Of a DNA stretch of 64,000 bases, positions 35,011 through 47,714 are shown in pieces. This DNA comes from Acanthornis magna (lineage: Eukaryota > Chordata > Aves > Passeriformes > Acanthizidae), in the NCBI GenBank assembly GCA_036785705.1, contig JAWUZG010000033.1, positions 558,001 to 622,000 of the forward strand. The letters run 5' to 3'. The number at the start of each line of letters is the position of its first letter. Position 1 is the first letter of the stretch. The translations under genes and the position numbers were made by a program. The notes beneath the pieces were generated by a model. It was not told the origin of the DNA, did not search any database, and saw nothing but the letters and a program-made list of their open reading frames with translations.

Positions 35011-37875
35011 GTGCTTCTAGGAGTGCTTGAAAAGTGAGCAGCAGTGATGGACACCAACACCTTCTAAAATGTTTTCCAAGGATCTCACCAACTAGTTCCC
35101 TGAGCCACCTGAACTCTGCTCTCCTCTTGTCTAGCTCTGCGTTTTACTGGGACTTTTTCCTGTTAACAGAGATTTTAAACTGTGTTGCTTCATGTTTGCT
35201 GTGCCCAAGACCAGTTGCCACTTCAGTTCCAAGACTCTCTCCTAAAATGCAACAAATCAAGGAGGACATCTTTCCTAGGTGGCTCCCTTAGTAACTCTGC
35301 TATGAAGTCATCATGCAGATGTTGTAGGAATCTTCTGGACTTGTACCAGCTGTGTGGTATTCCGAGTTAATACCTGTCAAGCTGAAGTCCTTGATACATT
35401 CCTTTTATCCTCTGTTGATGTAAAGACAAGAGTACACTTTGATATTGCTAAAAAATGTAAGCCTATGAAATAGCCAGTGTTTCCTTTCAATCTGTCATTG
35501 TTGATGGTCGACTGTCGGCTGTATTTCCACTTTGCCTTTATTTCCCCATACTTTTCTGAAGGGAGCTAAGAACCTTACCCTATGTAACCACATACTAAAT
35601 TTATCCAACTATTGTAGCAAAAATACTGAAATACATAACCACTAATTGCTGCATTGCAAATAAATCAAAAATATAAAATATAGCTTGACAGGTCAAACAC
35701 ATTTATGACACTCTCATTTTTTGTTTTTGTTTTTTTTAAAAGGCTGTTTGCTAACTTGTGTTAAGTGGCAGTGTTCAGACCACACACAGCATCCATTTTT
35801 TCTCTACCTCGTCTTTTTAACTCTATTCCAGTTATCTGATTTTATGCTCCTTCCTGAATTTTTAGTTATTCCTCTCTGATGCTGACTTTTATTACATTTT
35901 TCTAGGTGTATCGTCTCCTCTTTGCACACTCGAGAAAGCTATAAATAAATAGATTTCTTAAACTTTTATTGGCTGGTTCATTCATCCTTTTGTAAGTCTC
36001 TGAACTCAGAATGGATTTTTGGGGACATTTTTGGGGGATTTTTTTGGTGGGTTTTTGTTTGTTTTTACAAGCTGCAGGAAATCAGATAAAATTTCAATTG
36101 TAGCTGACATGACAACTTACTACTTTTCCTCAATGGTTCCTCATACTTTTGTTATATAGAGAAATCCATATCATTCCTATGCTTTACTCAAATACTTTAA
36201 TAAAGGAAAATTAAGAATAATGGACCTACTAGTTTTGTATATCAGTCTTTTTTCTTAATAGGAAGAAAAAAGAATAAAGGAGATATAAGCCAAAAATAGT
36301 TACCTAATGGAAACAGCATTTCATGTGGACTACATAAGGAAGGCTTTCTGCACAGTTATGAAGAGTCTGTACCATTTATTATTGGGTGCAAGAATTTTTT
36401 TGATTTGCTGAAGTAAAAAGTGTGGCTCAATATCTGTAGAACACCACACTGCAGCTGTGTACTGTAGCCAATGCATCCAAATTACAGCTTGATGCTCACA
36501 AATGAATTTTTTTTGTTACTAATGAATAAAATATTCAAACTTTCATAAAACTTGAAAAATGGGTTTATATTTTCCGCTTGCATATACATGGACTTTGAAT
36601 GTCAGCACATATGCAATATGTGTAGAGACGGTAGTAACAGAAATGTTGATTATTTTTCATTTGTTGCCTGAATAGTTTATGCAAACCTTTGAGGGAAATA
36701 TGAAACAGCTCGCATAACTAAGTTTTGTTTTGACTCTTTCTTTTCTACCAGCTTCTAATTTATTCCTTTTGAAAATTGCTTTTATTGTTCTCTGTTTATG
36801 TTGTAGCTGTCAAGTGTGTAATCTAGCTTTTCCTGTTCAATCCGAAATTAGATATATTAATCTCACATGTTAATTTTACCCTTCATTGTTTGTTCTGTGT
36901 TTTTTTAAAAAAAATCATCATCTTTTATAGAGACTAGTGGAAGATTCTAGAAGGCATTATCCCTTTATGATTTTACAATGTACTGAACCATGTTTGTAAC
37001 ACAGTATTTGTCTTAAGTCCGTGAATATTATTATTGTATGTATTTTCAAAGACTACTAGAGTGCCTTCATATAACTCAATTATATACAGTTTAATTAACT
37101 TAAAGTAAATCAAATTACTCATTAGCACTAGTAACTTTAAGCTTTAGAATGTATTTGAATTGGGGAAAGGATTTGAATACCTGGCTTACCAGTTCTAGTG
37201 TGGTAGGAAATTAATTAGCATTATACATATCTTAGCTCCTTTCAAGACATGCACAGATGGGATAACAAAACTGGAAAGATAAGAAGCTCTGAGAATCACT
37301 TTTTAAATTTACTAATTAAAAAGGTATTTGCTATTGTGAGCAACTGAATTAAAACAAGACTAGCTATTGAAGAAAAAAATACACCAACCCTACAGAAGTA
37401 ATAAGGACTGAATCATAAGTTATCTGACAATGTTATTTTACTTGAGGTCACATTATTTTAATTGTAATGAAAGTACACTAAAGAAAGGTCACTCTTCTTC
37501 ATTTTAGTAAAAGTCTTTTTTTCAGAGTGATGAAATTATGTGATTAAAATGAAAAATTAGAAGGACATGTAGGAATAGTAGATTTCTTTCTTACTTTATC
37601 AATTTCCTTAAGATGCAGTTGCACCCTTCATTTTGTTAAACTCATTATCAGGCTTATCTGTTGTCTTTTGAAAATAATGGCTTCTAAATTCATGGACTCT
37701 TGACCAGTGTGTTAGTTTATGTACTCTTTTTATTTCTTGACTTACTTTGAAGAAATTGCACCTATATTAGATGTCACAAGTAGAGAAAAACTGAGTGAGA
37801 TTATTCAGAAAATCATGACAATACATAATAAAAGAAAGCCATAGTAATTTGATAAAATCTGTTTCCTTTCACAGG
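35011..37875. other. Gene-free stretch
   Basis: The first 390 bp look repeat-derived but I cannot assign a family. The rest is AT-rich DNA with short T-rich runs, no supported gene and no clear mobile element. Confidence 0.45.
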
Positions 37876-37963
37876 AATTTTATTTTATTTTATTTTATTT
37901 TATTTTATTTTATTTTATTTTATTTTATTTCATTTCATTTTATTTTATTTTATTTATTTTTAC
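37876..37963 (+). repeat. (TTTTA)n microsatellite
   Basis: About 17 pentanucleotide units, with two TTTCA variants in the second half. It is a likely length-polymorphic site. Confidence 0.95.
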
Positions 37964-40193
37964 CAGCCAAAGTGTGTTCAGTTTGTCTAACAGGGTCTCG
38001 AGCAAAAACTGTTGCTATTTCTGAAGGTACAAAATCAGAGAGCTAGCAAAACCAATGAGTAATATATCAGGGTATATTGTTGTCTGAGTTTAACGTTCAT
38101 GACACCCGAAGCAAGAAAATAAAGCACATTTTTTATTCTGTTAATGTGAGAATCAGGGTTGCAGAAGAGGGGTGCTCATAACCTTCTGGATAACAACAGT
38201 GTTTTCTGGATGATTTTCTACCTAATACTGTAAGAATGCTTCTACTCGAACCAATGAAACTCTGCTCTGATAGCTGGTCTATATCTAGACCTACAATATA
38301 TCAGTATATTTTGACATATAGAGAAATAATAAGGCAGTACATATTGCTTTGGGTATTATGTGTACTGGCAAAATTGAAATTAAATCTTTGTCGGCTAATG
38401 TGAAGAAGTAAGCCAATGATGGCTTCTGGAGAGGACTCAAGGGGTCACTTTGGAAATGAGATCACTTTGTAAAATAAAGATTTGGAAGAAAGGAATTTTA
38501 GGAACAGCAAAGGTAAGCAGAAGAGGTAGAGGGATTGAGTAGCAGCATACTATCCCATCACAGGCAGGATAAAATTGTCATCAGTGATCAGAGAAACACT
38601 GTGCACTAGTTTTCAGCCCAATCAGTTTGAGGAAGATTTGTTTCTGTTTTCATATGGAAAAAGATGGTAAATAGAGGCTAAATTAAACACTAAAGTTTCC
38701 AGACCCAAGGCAAGAAGATATTAGGGAGTCACAGGCAACACATTAGAGAAGGGAAAGAAGCTACTAAGAAAGGAGTGAGGAAATTCTTACAAATTTCTTG
38801 CCCTCTAGACAATCAGGAAGACTTTTAAGGGAGACAGTCAAGAATGTAATAAATGATACAGCAAGAATGTAACTAGCCAGAGACATGTAACTGGAAGGGC
38901 AAGGGCATCAAAATAAAGACTTCAGTTATTTCAAAAAAATATTCATAAGCTTAAAACAAAAGCAGTGATTTTTCAATTTGTAATTAAAAAAATATGTTTA
39001 TATATATATAAAATATATATATAAAATCTTTTATTCATATTAAGAATTCGGAGATAGACCACCTTGGGATGTTCAGTACTACATTCACTAAGTTCATATA
39101 TAGCAGAATGATGCATTCATTTATTTATCCTTACTGAAGAGGATGAAATTTAAGTATAATAAAAAATTACTTGGAGTCAAGCCTTTTTTTCCTTGTAGAA
39201 AGCTTTACTCAATGCAAGTAAGGGCTGTAGTATCAAAGTAGTCTAAATTTTTGACTTCAGACTTTAGCCTTTCAATAATAGTAAATGGCTCCTGAGAAAA
39301 CCCAAACTCTTCTACATTACACATTCCACCACTTGGATAAAAGAGTGGATCAATTATTCATTGCCTTTCAAAATAAAAAAAAAAATTAGTATTAGACTTC
39401 CTCAGCTCAGGCTTCTGTCAATATTGTTTTTTCTACTTAGAATGGTGCTATTTACCTCTCTTCAGTAGAAAACAGTAGGTTTAATTTGCATGATCAGAAG
39501 AGAGAGTTCACCTTCTTTCTTCCAGCACATCATCTCTAAGTGAAAAAAGCAACAAAGCTGTACTAAGGAACAGTGATTATCAATTTAGTGCACAGCAATC
39601 CATATGCCTAAACTGGGGTACTCACTCCTTATTACTCTAACAAACAGTGATCTGCTTTTCATTAGTGTCTAACATATTTTATTTATTCCTTCTCTATGAA
39701 CTAAGCCACAAATCCACAGCTAATTCATGTCAGCATGATGTCAATTTGTAAAACAATTCTTTAAAAATGTTGACACCTAATTAAAAAAAATCAGTTTAAA
39801 AAATCAGTTTCTACAAAGAAATATTCTAGAATTCATGACACTCATATGAAGTGTGATGAAGAGGAAACAGAAGTAATGTGATTAAAATGTTGTGAATTAA
39901 ATTGGGATTTATCTATACTAACTTTATGATATACCACAATAAGCAGTAGATTTCAAGACAATTATAAAATAAATACTGCATTTTCTATTTTGTTTCCTAT
40001 AAAGATAGTTCATTTAAATTACTAAAGAAAAGCACCAAAAATGGCATGAAAAGCAGAAAGAGAATCCAGGAGTACAAAAACTTCTTCTTCCTAGAGATCA
40101 AAATGACTGGAGTTGTGACTAGAGAAAGATGAATAAATAATTATTTCAAATAGAAAGAGTTAACGATACCATCCTGAATATATGAGCAATGTG

Positions 40194-40230
40194 TATTTGC
40201 CCCATTCATAATTCATGAATGGGGCAAATA
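40194..40230. repeat. Perfect 16-bp inverted repeat with 5-nt loop
   Basis: TATTTGCCCCATTCAT (40194-40209), spacer AATTC, then the exact reverse complement ATGAATGGGGCAAATA (40215-40230). A stem this long with so short a loop is not expected by chance in 64 kb. No gene, terminator context or transposon end is seen beside it. Confidence 0.97.
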
Positions 40231-40867
40231 TTTTCATGTTTATCCTTTGTTCTTCCTGATTTTAATTATGCCAATGTATGACATAGGGATGACATAAATC
40301 TTGAGTTTTGGAGTGGAGAAGAGTATACTGGAGGAGCTCAGGGTATAAAAATTTAAAGAGCTCTTAAGGAATTCATGGTGGTTATAAAATATTATTGCCA
40401 ACTGTGTAATAGTGCCAGAATGCTTATGTTATATCCTGATAAAAAAAAAAACGAAAACAACAACAACAACAGCAAAACCCAGAGTGGAACAGGATACTTC
40501 ATAAAATTAAATCTCAATAACACTACACAAAGATAATTAATATCATGTGCCAGATCCAACTTAAAAAAGAAAAGCTGAAAAAAACCAAAACAGAACCAAG
40601 TGTGAAGGGTGCAGAATGCTCAGCTGAAAAACCCCCATATCCCACAGAAAGATGAAGAGATTATGATAACTTGGTGGATTCTCTGAATTGTTTCATTATA
40701 AATGTGGTTCATGTAAAGATATAGAAAGAAAATCAAGGAAGGGAAGTCTCAGTATTGTTTGGTTTTACTGCCAGTTTAAGAAATTACTTCAATAAATACA
40801 GACCAAAAGACTGCAGGAAGACAAATAACGTGAATGTTAGCGTCTGAGTCCTGGTTTCAATCACATA

Positions 40868-40996
40868 GGAATAAAAAGTAAAAAACCCCAACAAACAAAA
40901 GAACACCACCACCACCATAAACAAACAAACAAAATAAAAAACAAACCAAATAAAATAAAAAGTCTAACCCCCCCCCCAAAAAAAAAAAAAAAACAG
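40868..40996 (+). repeat. A/C-only low-complexity tract
   Basis: More than 120 bp almost free of G on this strand, made of AAAC, ACC and AAAT units, then a run of C and a run of A. It is a strongly strand-asymmetric simple repeat. Confidence 0.85.
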
Positions 40997-42599
40997 ACAA
41001 CAAACCACATGAAAACCTTCTCTGGTTTTTGATATACCTAAGCTGGTGAAACATCTTCTGTGGATGATGCAGATAGTGATCCAGTAAAAAGTTCTTCTGA
41101 CAATTTGATTTATGTCATCAGTTAGTGTAACTGAAGACAAAAATAAGTCATCCAGCTGGACGTGTGTTAAGAGGCCCTTTTCCAGCATACTTAAACCATC
41201 AGTACTAACTCAATAAAGGAATTGTACTTTGCTGTAGTTACAGCATGAAAGAGTGAGAGGTGGGTGATCTAAAAACAAACGCTTGGTACGGCAGGAGAGG
41301 GTAGGAGTAACACATGGAGTGGACAGAAGTGAAAAAGGTTGTTACAGGTTTAAAATATCTAGGGAATACTTAGCTGGGCAGATTCTGTTGTCATCATCAC
41401 ATCATTGCTGACTCACCCCTCTGCAATTCCCACCAAACTGTGTGAGTCAAGGTAAATTTGCAACATGTACAGTTCAGCACAGGGCAACCCTGACTACAGC
41501 ATCAAAGAGAAAAAAGACATGAAAGACATGGAAAAAGAAGCTGAAAGACAGAGAAAAGCTGAGCTTGTGTCAAAGCAAAATAAAAACAGAGGTGTTAATA
41601 TTTACCACTATGAATTTGGGCAGGAAAGGTAGACGGTATTAAACTGGACAGGTGCCCATCTTTAATAAAGACAGCAATGGACAGAAAGGCTGCTGAAGCT
41701 GCTCAGAGGACATGGCAAAATCATGCAGCCCCAGAGGGACTAGGGAAACAAGTGGGTCAAACTTCAGAGCGCAGATGAAACTGTGGTGTGAATAATCAAC
41801 AGAAACTCTGTAGTTTGCTTGTGATCTTGCAAGGCTCTCAAGAGAGGAGCATTACAAGAAAGCTGTTTCTTGTGAGAGGGTAAAGGAGCTTGGCCTGAGG
41901 CTTTCCTAGAAAGATCATGGCTCACATACCAATTTGTTTCTTCTGCCTCTCAGGAGAACTGGTACCCATATATTTTATAATTAAATAAATAATACTATGA
42001 AAATATTCTCATTCTGCATGGCTAATTTCTTACAAAATGGTAAAAAAAATCGGAGGGCTTTGAATGTCAGTTTTTACTGACCTAAAATAATCAATATAAT
42101 GTACATACTAAACATCTCTACAATCTTTTCTTCCTTCGAAAACAAATATTGTCATTAAGACTACAGTCAACCCAGAGCTTTCTTCACATTGACAAGATAC
42201 TGTTCTCTTTTTTACAAAGCTTTATCAGTTACAGTGGACCCCATTCACAATGGTATCCCATGGTTGAATGTAAAGCACACAGCCAACCATCCTAAAACAA
42301 GCTGGACTTGACGTTGAAACAGAGCAGCTTAGTTATGCCACTTTTCTGCAAACTTTGACTTCTCTCATGCCAGACACAGCCAGTTCCAGCTGTCTCCAGT
42401 GGACATACTGCAGGACAAGAGCTAAGGCTGAGGTGAGGGCTTAGCTTGTCTGAGAGGCACTTTAATGAAAAATGTTATCTAAGAAAGTACAAATAGCACT
42501 GTCAGTGAGGAGTGAGGAAAGAAAGGGATAAGAAACAGCCCTGTGAACACCAAGGTCAGAGAAGGAGAGGGAGGATGTGACCCAAGGTTAAGCACAAAT

Positions 42600-43125
42600 T
42601 CCTGTCTGGAATGGCAACTCATGGAGGACCCATGACAGAGCATGGGAGGGGAGCATGGGAGACGTGAGAGGCAGCAATGGAGAGGAACCTCAAGGTCATG
42701 ATTGTGAGGGCACCAGGTCCCTGAAGGGACTCAGTGTGGCAGATGGCCACTTCCCACAGGGGAGGAAGGGAGTCTGGAGTGAAGAAGAGGAGCAGAGCTG
42801 GGGAAAGAGATGGGGAGAAGGGGGAGGAAGATGTTTTCTACAGACATGCAAATATTCCCCTCTTTTTGATTTGTTTCCCAACACCTGAATCAATGCTTGA
42901 ATATGCATATTTAATTGGTAATAATGAAAGCTAAATTCCCTGAGCTAAGTCAGTTTTGTCTGTGGCAGTAATTGGGAAACAATTTCTCTGTCTGCCTAAA
43001 TCCACAGGCTTTCTCACTCCTGCTCTTCCTAATTTCTGCTCTCCTCCTCCTGAAGGGGGAAGGCAAGTTATTGACTGTCACTGTGGGTGTTTGGCTTTCA
43101 GCCCAACCTACCTCACAGACGTACC
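42600..43125 (+). mobile_element. Avian interspersed repeat (family D), diverged copy
   Basis: The 3' half matches the other three copies in order: TTAATTGGTAATAA, a CCCTGAGCTAAGTCAGTTTTG-like block, GTGGCAGTAATTGG and a terminal CAACCTACCTCA. The 5' half is GA-rich with GGACCCATGACAGAG-like words. The reading frames inside are by-products of the repeat. The family is probably ERV-related, but I cannot name it. Confidence 0.5.
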
Positions 43126-43237
43126 TTCATTTATTACCTTGAAGATGGCGATGCAACAAGTGAAGCGAGCACAGAAGAATAGAAATAACAAACAAGCAGG
43201 AAAAAACACAACCTCTTCTTCTTTGAATATGTTAAAC

Positions 43238-43425
43238 GAAAACCCAGAATGAATACTGGTAGTTTCAGCAGAACAGACTTTAGAAAGTTTAGGCAAGAAA
43301 AGGAAAAAAAAGAGTGAAAATTTGAACATTTGAAAACCCAGAATGAATATTGGTAGTTTCAGCAGAACAGACTTTAGAAAGCTTAGGCAAGAAAAGGGAA
43401 AAAAAAAGAGTGAAAAATTGAAATT
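43238..43425 (+). repeat. 94-bp tandem duplication
   Basis: Two adjacent copies (43238-43331 and 43332-43425) both start GAAAACCCAGAATGAATA. They differ by two substitutions and small A-run changes until the last few bases. Their similarity indicates a recent event. Confidence 0.93.
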
Positions 43426-43559
43426 AATACTCATAGGCTTTATAATATTAATTTCTTATTTCAATAACTGCAGAAATAGAGGAACTGTACAACATACCAT
43501 AAATTATTTTGCTGTTGTCCCATCTCATCACTTGGGATTTTTAAGAACGGGAGGTATAC

Positions 43560-44140
43560 TGGTTTTATGTGGCATGTTGCCCTTGATGAAGCAGGTTTCT
43601 GGCAGGAACCAGGTGATGATGCGGCAATGAAGTTCATGGAGAACTGCAGTTACTGGCAGGGATTCATGTTGGAGCAATTTGCAAAGGACTGTCTGTCATG
43701 GCAGAGATTCAGTGCTGGGGCAGGGGAAGAGTATGAGGAGGGAGAAACAGCAGAGACAACATGCAATGAACTGACCACAAACGCCGTTCCCTGTCCCCCT
43801 GTGCTGCTTGATGGGAAGGACGTAAAGAAAATTATGAGTGAAGTTAAATATGAGAAGAAAGGAGGAGTGGGAGGAAAGTGCTTTGAGATTTGTTTTTACT
43901 TCTCATTTTCCTGCCCTGGCTTTTGATTGGCAATTAATTAAGTCCGTTTCCCTGGGTCAGCTCTGTTTTGCCCATGACGGTAATGAATGAGTGACCTCCC
44001 CCTGGCCTGTCTTTATATTGACTCATGAGTGTTTGTCATTTTTCCTTTTCCATGTCCAGGAGAAGGGGAGTGATAGAGCAGTTTGGTGGACACCTTGTAG
44101 CTAGCCAATGTCAACCCAGCAGAGCAGGCTACTGAAACTG
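43560..44140 (+). mobile_element. Avian interspersed repeat (family D)
   Basis: It contains imperfect units of about 50 bp with words such as GGAGCAATTTGCAAAGGACTG and AAGTTCATGGAGAACTGC. These are followed by a GAGTGAAGTTAAATATGAG block, TTTTGATTGGCAATTAATTA, TCTGTTTTGCCCATGACGG and GGGGAGTGATAGAGCAG. The same order occurs near 45.6 and 56.7 kb. A 119-codon open frame (43567-43926) lies wholly inside the repeat and is not called as a gene. Confidence 0.65.
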
Positions 44141-45180
44141 ATATCTGCCAGGTGAAACTGTAAAAAAACTATGATATAAAAAGAACACTTAGGCACTTAA
44201 AATAGCAGAGTCCCTTAATACTTGGGTGATCTAGCTATTCCTCTCTGATGAATGCTATCTCCCTTCCAAACCTTTATAGCAGAGCCTTCCCTGCATAAAT
44301 TTTGTATTTATTCTGCAATGAAATCCTGTTTATTTGAAACTCTCTTTCAGCTCACTGCGTTTCCAAAAACCTGTCTTTTCCTGTTTCTCTCCCTGTCTTT
44401 CTCTAGGCCAAAAAATTGTATTTTCTTCTATCATCTTGTATGGTATAGGGGTTTTGTGTGAAAGTTCTATATAATTAATGTGATGTGAACCTGTTTTGTT
44501 GTGTAACTTGGTCACTTTGCCTCATCAGTTCATTAAAATCCCAGCTGGAGAGATCTCTGTTCTTCCTCACCCATTATTTTATTTTTGCCTTCTCTTACTG
44601 TTTATCTCCAGTTCTCTTATTAACGTTATGAAGTACTCGAAAATGGTTTCCATAGAAAGGTAATGTAAAGCTGTATTCCATTTTGAGTACTGTATTATTG
44701 AGACAACAGAACGATCACATTTAGGAAAGCACTTGATTAGCAATTTTAGATAATTGCCATTTGAAAATCTCCAGTTTTGCCTCAAGTGAAAGGGTAAGTG
44801 TGGATGCAGAGCTTATTCTCCCTATGCCATTCATTACTTTACATAGCCTTCTTATATCTGCCTTAATTTCTTGTGTCTAAATTCAGGTCATAATAATTTC
44901 CATCTTTCCATAAATAGACTTCATGAGGCCACTTCATGCCTCTAAAAGTTATCACCTGTTTGGAAGCACCTTGTTTTTCACTATAGCATCCTTGAAAATA
45001 GCAGGTCCAATATTATTTTTCATCTTATTTTCCATTTCATAGTAAATAAACAGTAGGTTTTAAGTTGCTTTGAAAGTAAATGTAAAATGCTGAAGCATTA
45101 CTAATTTTTTGTTTTGTTTTTGTCACTAAAACATACAGCCTGTTTTATAAATAAAATACAGCACAAATAAATAAGCTCTA
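44141..45180. other. AT-rich non-coding stretch
   Basis: Nothing supportable as a gene or repeat. Confidence 0.5.
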
Positions 45181-45255
45181 CAAAAAAAAAAAAACAAAAA
45201 TAAAACAAAACAAAAAATGCAAAAAACTCCAAAACAAAACAAAACAAAAAATCCC
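45181..45255 (+). repeat. (AAAAC)n-like A-rich tract
   Basis: Imperfect AAAAC and CAAAA units, almost free of G and T. Confidence 0.85.
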
Positions 45256-45589
45256 ACAACCATCATCATAAGTTCTTAGTTAATTGGGAGAAAATATACA
45301 AATTTTCTCAAGCCTATTGCACTGCTTCATTTAAAAAATAGTTAAAAGAAAAATCAGATACCAAAATATGATCTGTGTTAACCTTAAACCTTGCATTTCA
45401 AAATGAGATATTATTTTTCATTGATAATTGAAAATTAATTCTTAATTGATTAAATAAATTCAAATTAATATTTGGGCTTATCAATTAAAATATTTTCTTT
45501 AATGAAGGGGAAAAGAAGCTTTTATTCAAAACACTAAAAATTTATTTGTATGTTTTTTCTAATACCAAAAATTCTGACATCAAACTCAG

Positions 45590-46280
45590 TGAAGACGGAA
45601 GGAAAGGAGGTGTTCCAGGTGGTCGAACAGACATTTCCCTGCAACCTGAGGAGAAGACCATGGTAAAGGAGGTTTTCCCCCTGTAGCCTATAGAGAACTC
45701 TATTCCTCACCAGGTGGAGAAGTCCTCAGAAGTGCTTCAAGACCCACACTGGAGGAAACTCCCAGCCCATGGAGAGAAACTCATGCAGGAACATGTTTTC
45801 TGGAAGGAACTGTGCCCACGGAACACAAGCTGGAGCAGTTTGTTCCTGAGGGACAGTACCGACCTGGAAAGGACCCATGCTGAAACAGCTCTTGGAACAC
45901 TGTAGCCTCTGGAACGGACCCATATTGGAGCAGTTTATGAAAGACTGTCTCCTGTGGGAGGGATGCCACTGAAGCAGGGGTGTAGCATAGGGAGGGAAGA
46001 GTCATGAGTCATGAGTGAAGTCTGGAAAGAAGGGTGATGGGAAGGTGGTTTTAATTTGGGTTTTTTTTCTCACTTTCCTACTCTAGTTTTAATTGGTAAT
46101 AAATTATATTAATCTTTCCCAAGTTGAGCTTTGCCCATGAAAGTAGTTGGTGATCTCCTTATTCTTGTCTTGAGCTGCAACCTTTTTCATCGTATTTTCT
46201 CCCCCATCCTGAGGAGAAAGAGGAGGAGTGAGAGTGAGACTTGGTGGGTACCTGTCAGCCAGCCACAGTCCATCTACCAT
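45590..46280 (+). mobile_element. Avian interspersed repeat (family D), longest copy
   Basis: It shows degenerate tandem units of about 50 bp (for example GGACCCATGCTGAAACAGCT and GGACCCATATTGGAGCAGTT, then GAAAGACTGTCTCCTGTGGG). These are followed by the shared 3' part: GTGGTTTTAATTTGG, TAATTGGTAATAAATTA, TTTCCCAAGTTGAGCTTTGC and a GAGGAGTGAGAGTGAGACTT block. It has the same orientation as its neighbours. Confidence 0.68.
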
Positions 46281-46660
46281 AGTCCTTTGACATTCTTGGT
46301 CTTTTGAGAGGTAAGTGGTAATCTACTCATACACTTTTACCTGCACTGTGTAACTGAGATGATGACTGCTCTCTTCATGATTGTAGTGACTCGTTACAAA
46401 CTCTTCAGGACACAAATTTGCTAAAAATCATGTGTTTGTTAAACAGTCAGTGTTAAGCTCATAAGTACTGTAAGAATCATTAATCAGGTGCATTCAGGTG
46501 ACTGTACAAATGATCATGCATTTCTCTAGCACGTGGCCTTTTTAAAAGGAGAACACCTAGAAAATTAAGTCATCATTTATTTTAATTCAGATTTCATGGA
46601 CTGGTTTGCAAACTCACAGTTCTGTTCGTGTACACAGTCAGCAGTTCTGACTGGTTTTAC

Positions 46661-46679
46661 CCTTTTTTTTTTTTTTTTT
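46661..46679 (+). repeat. Poly(T) tract
   Basis: A 19-bp run of T with no gene-like sequence beside it. Confidence 0.85.
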
Positions 46680-46854
46680 ATTCCCCACAGCCTCTGACTA
46701 CATTTGGGCATGTATTTATGCATGGTTAATGTGCATTTGGACTGACATTCCACAGCTCAGCATGCCATTCAGATGTGAGCAGAAACTGGCAGTTTCTCTG
46801 TCAATCGTCAGTGCAAAGAGTCAGACTCAGTGAAGTATCAGGACATGCAGAAGG

Positions 46855-47056
46855 ATTTCCTGACAGAAAGGTTTGTTAAACCCTGGAATGGACTCCTCAG
46901 GGATGTGGCTAAGTCACCATGCCTGGAAATGTTCAACAAGTGACTGGACGTGACACTTAGGACCAAGGTGTCGTTGATATGGTGGTGTTCAGTTGAAGGC
47001 TGTACTCCATGATCTCACAGGTCACTTCCAACCTAAATGATTTTGTGATCCTGTGA
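46855..47056 (+). mobile_element. CR1 LINE 3'-end fragment
   Basis: TGGAATGGACTCCTCAGGGA, TGGCTAAGTCACCATGCCTG, a GAAATGTTCAACAAG block, and an ending TCACTTCCAACCTAAATGAT plus TTTGTGATCCTGTG match a CR1 3' end in sense orientation. It is a short, 5'-truncated and diverged copy. Confidence 0.85.
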
Positions 47057-47087
47057 AGAATGGAAGTGCCTAATATGAGATGCTAAG

Positions 47088-47714
47088 TGTAAGAAGGGAC
47101 CTCTCACGATTTGAATTATGAGGAATTTATTAACTCATTAACATAGCCAAACACAACAATAAGAGGCTTAGGTTGGCTCTCTGCTGTTACACAACGCGAA
47201 GCCCAGCGCAGGCTGTGGCTCAGACAGCCTGCAGCCAGACACTCTCTAGGCTGTGTCACTACACTTTATACCCCACAAACCCCACCCATCACCTCCCCTC
47301 TGCCCTCCCCCTAGGTCTGAGGTGATTGGCTGGAGATTGAGTCAGTCCTTCCAATTGGCTCGTTGCTTGCTTCCCGTTGCCTAGGGTCTTGTCATAGGCT
47401 TGGTCTTCACCCAATGATCTCCTTGCATTTATCCCTTTATGCTAAAATCTCACTCAGACTCCTCCTTCCATTACATCACCAATATTTGAGAATATTTCAG
47501 ACCTCCTCATCGCTGGAATATATATATATTATTAACCTAAACCATAACTATCAGTAGCTTACTAACTTGTAACATTAACTGTTCATAAAAAGTCTAATTA
47601 CTCACAACAAATTCATTATCCTTTCAGGAGTGAACAACAACAATTATTAGGATTACACACTAATTACAACTCTTCTCATTAATCAATTATCATGTGCAAA
47701 AGCCAACTCTAACA
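47088..47714 (-). mobile_element. ERV LTR with TATA box and polyA signal
   Basis: On the minus strand it begins about TGTTAGAGTTGGC and ends TCCCTTCTTACA, giving TG...CA termini. In the correct order it holds two CCAAT-type motifs (GCCAATTGG near 47352, AGCCAATCACC near 47325), GGGGTATAAAGTG (TATAAA at 47265-47270) and AATAAA (47126-47131). I could not find a convincing target-site duplication, so the ends are approximate. It inserted about 30 bp from a CR1 3' end. No internal genes are seen. Confidence 0.7.

Larger units (their letters stand above)
37964..42599. other. Gene-free stretch with simple repeats
   Basis: AT-rich DNA without a supported gene. It includes an AT dinucleotide tract (about 39000-39027), AAC/AAAC-rich tracts (about 40440-40475 and 40868-40996, the latter with runs of C and A) and the hairpin at 40194-40230. 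Confidence 0.5.

Noticed and set aside
37876..37963. Regular repeats considered as a CRISPR-like or satellite array
   Set aside because: The units are pure pentanucleotides without spacers: a simple microsatellite in a vertebrate genome.
43567..43926. 119-codon plus-strand frame
   Set aside because: It is contained in the family D interspersed repeat and is broken in the other copies.
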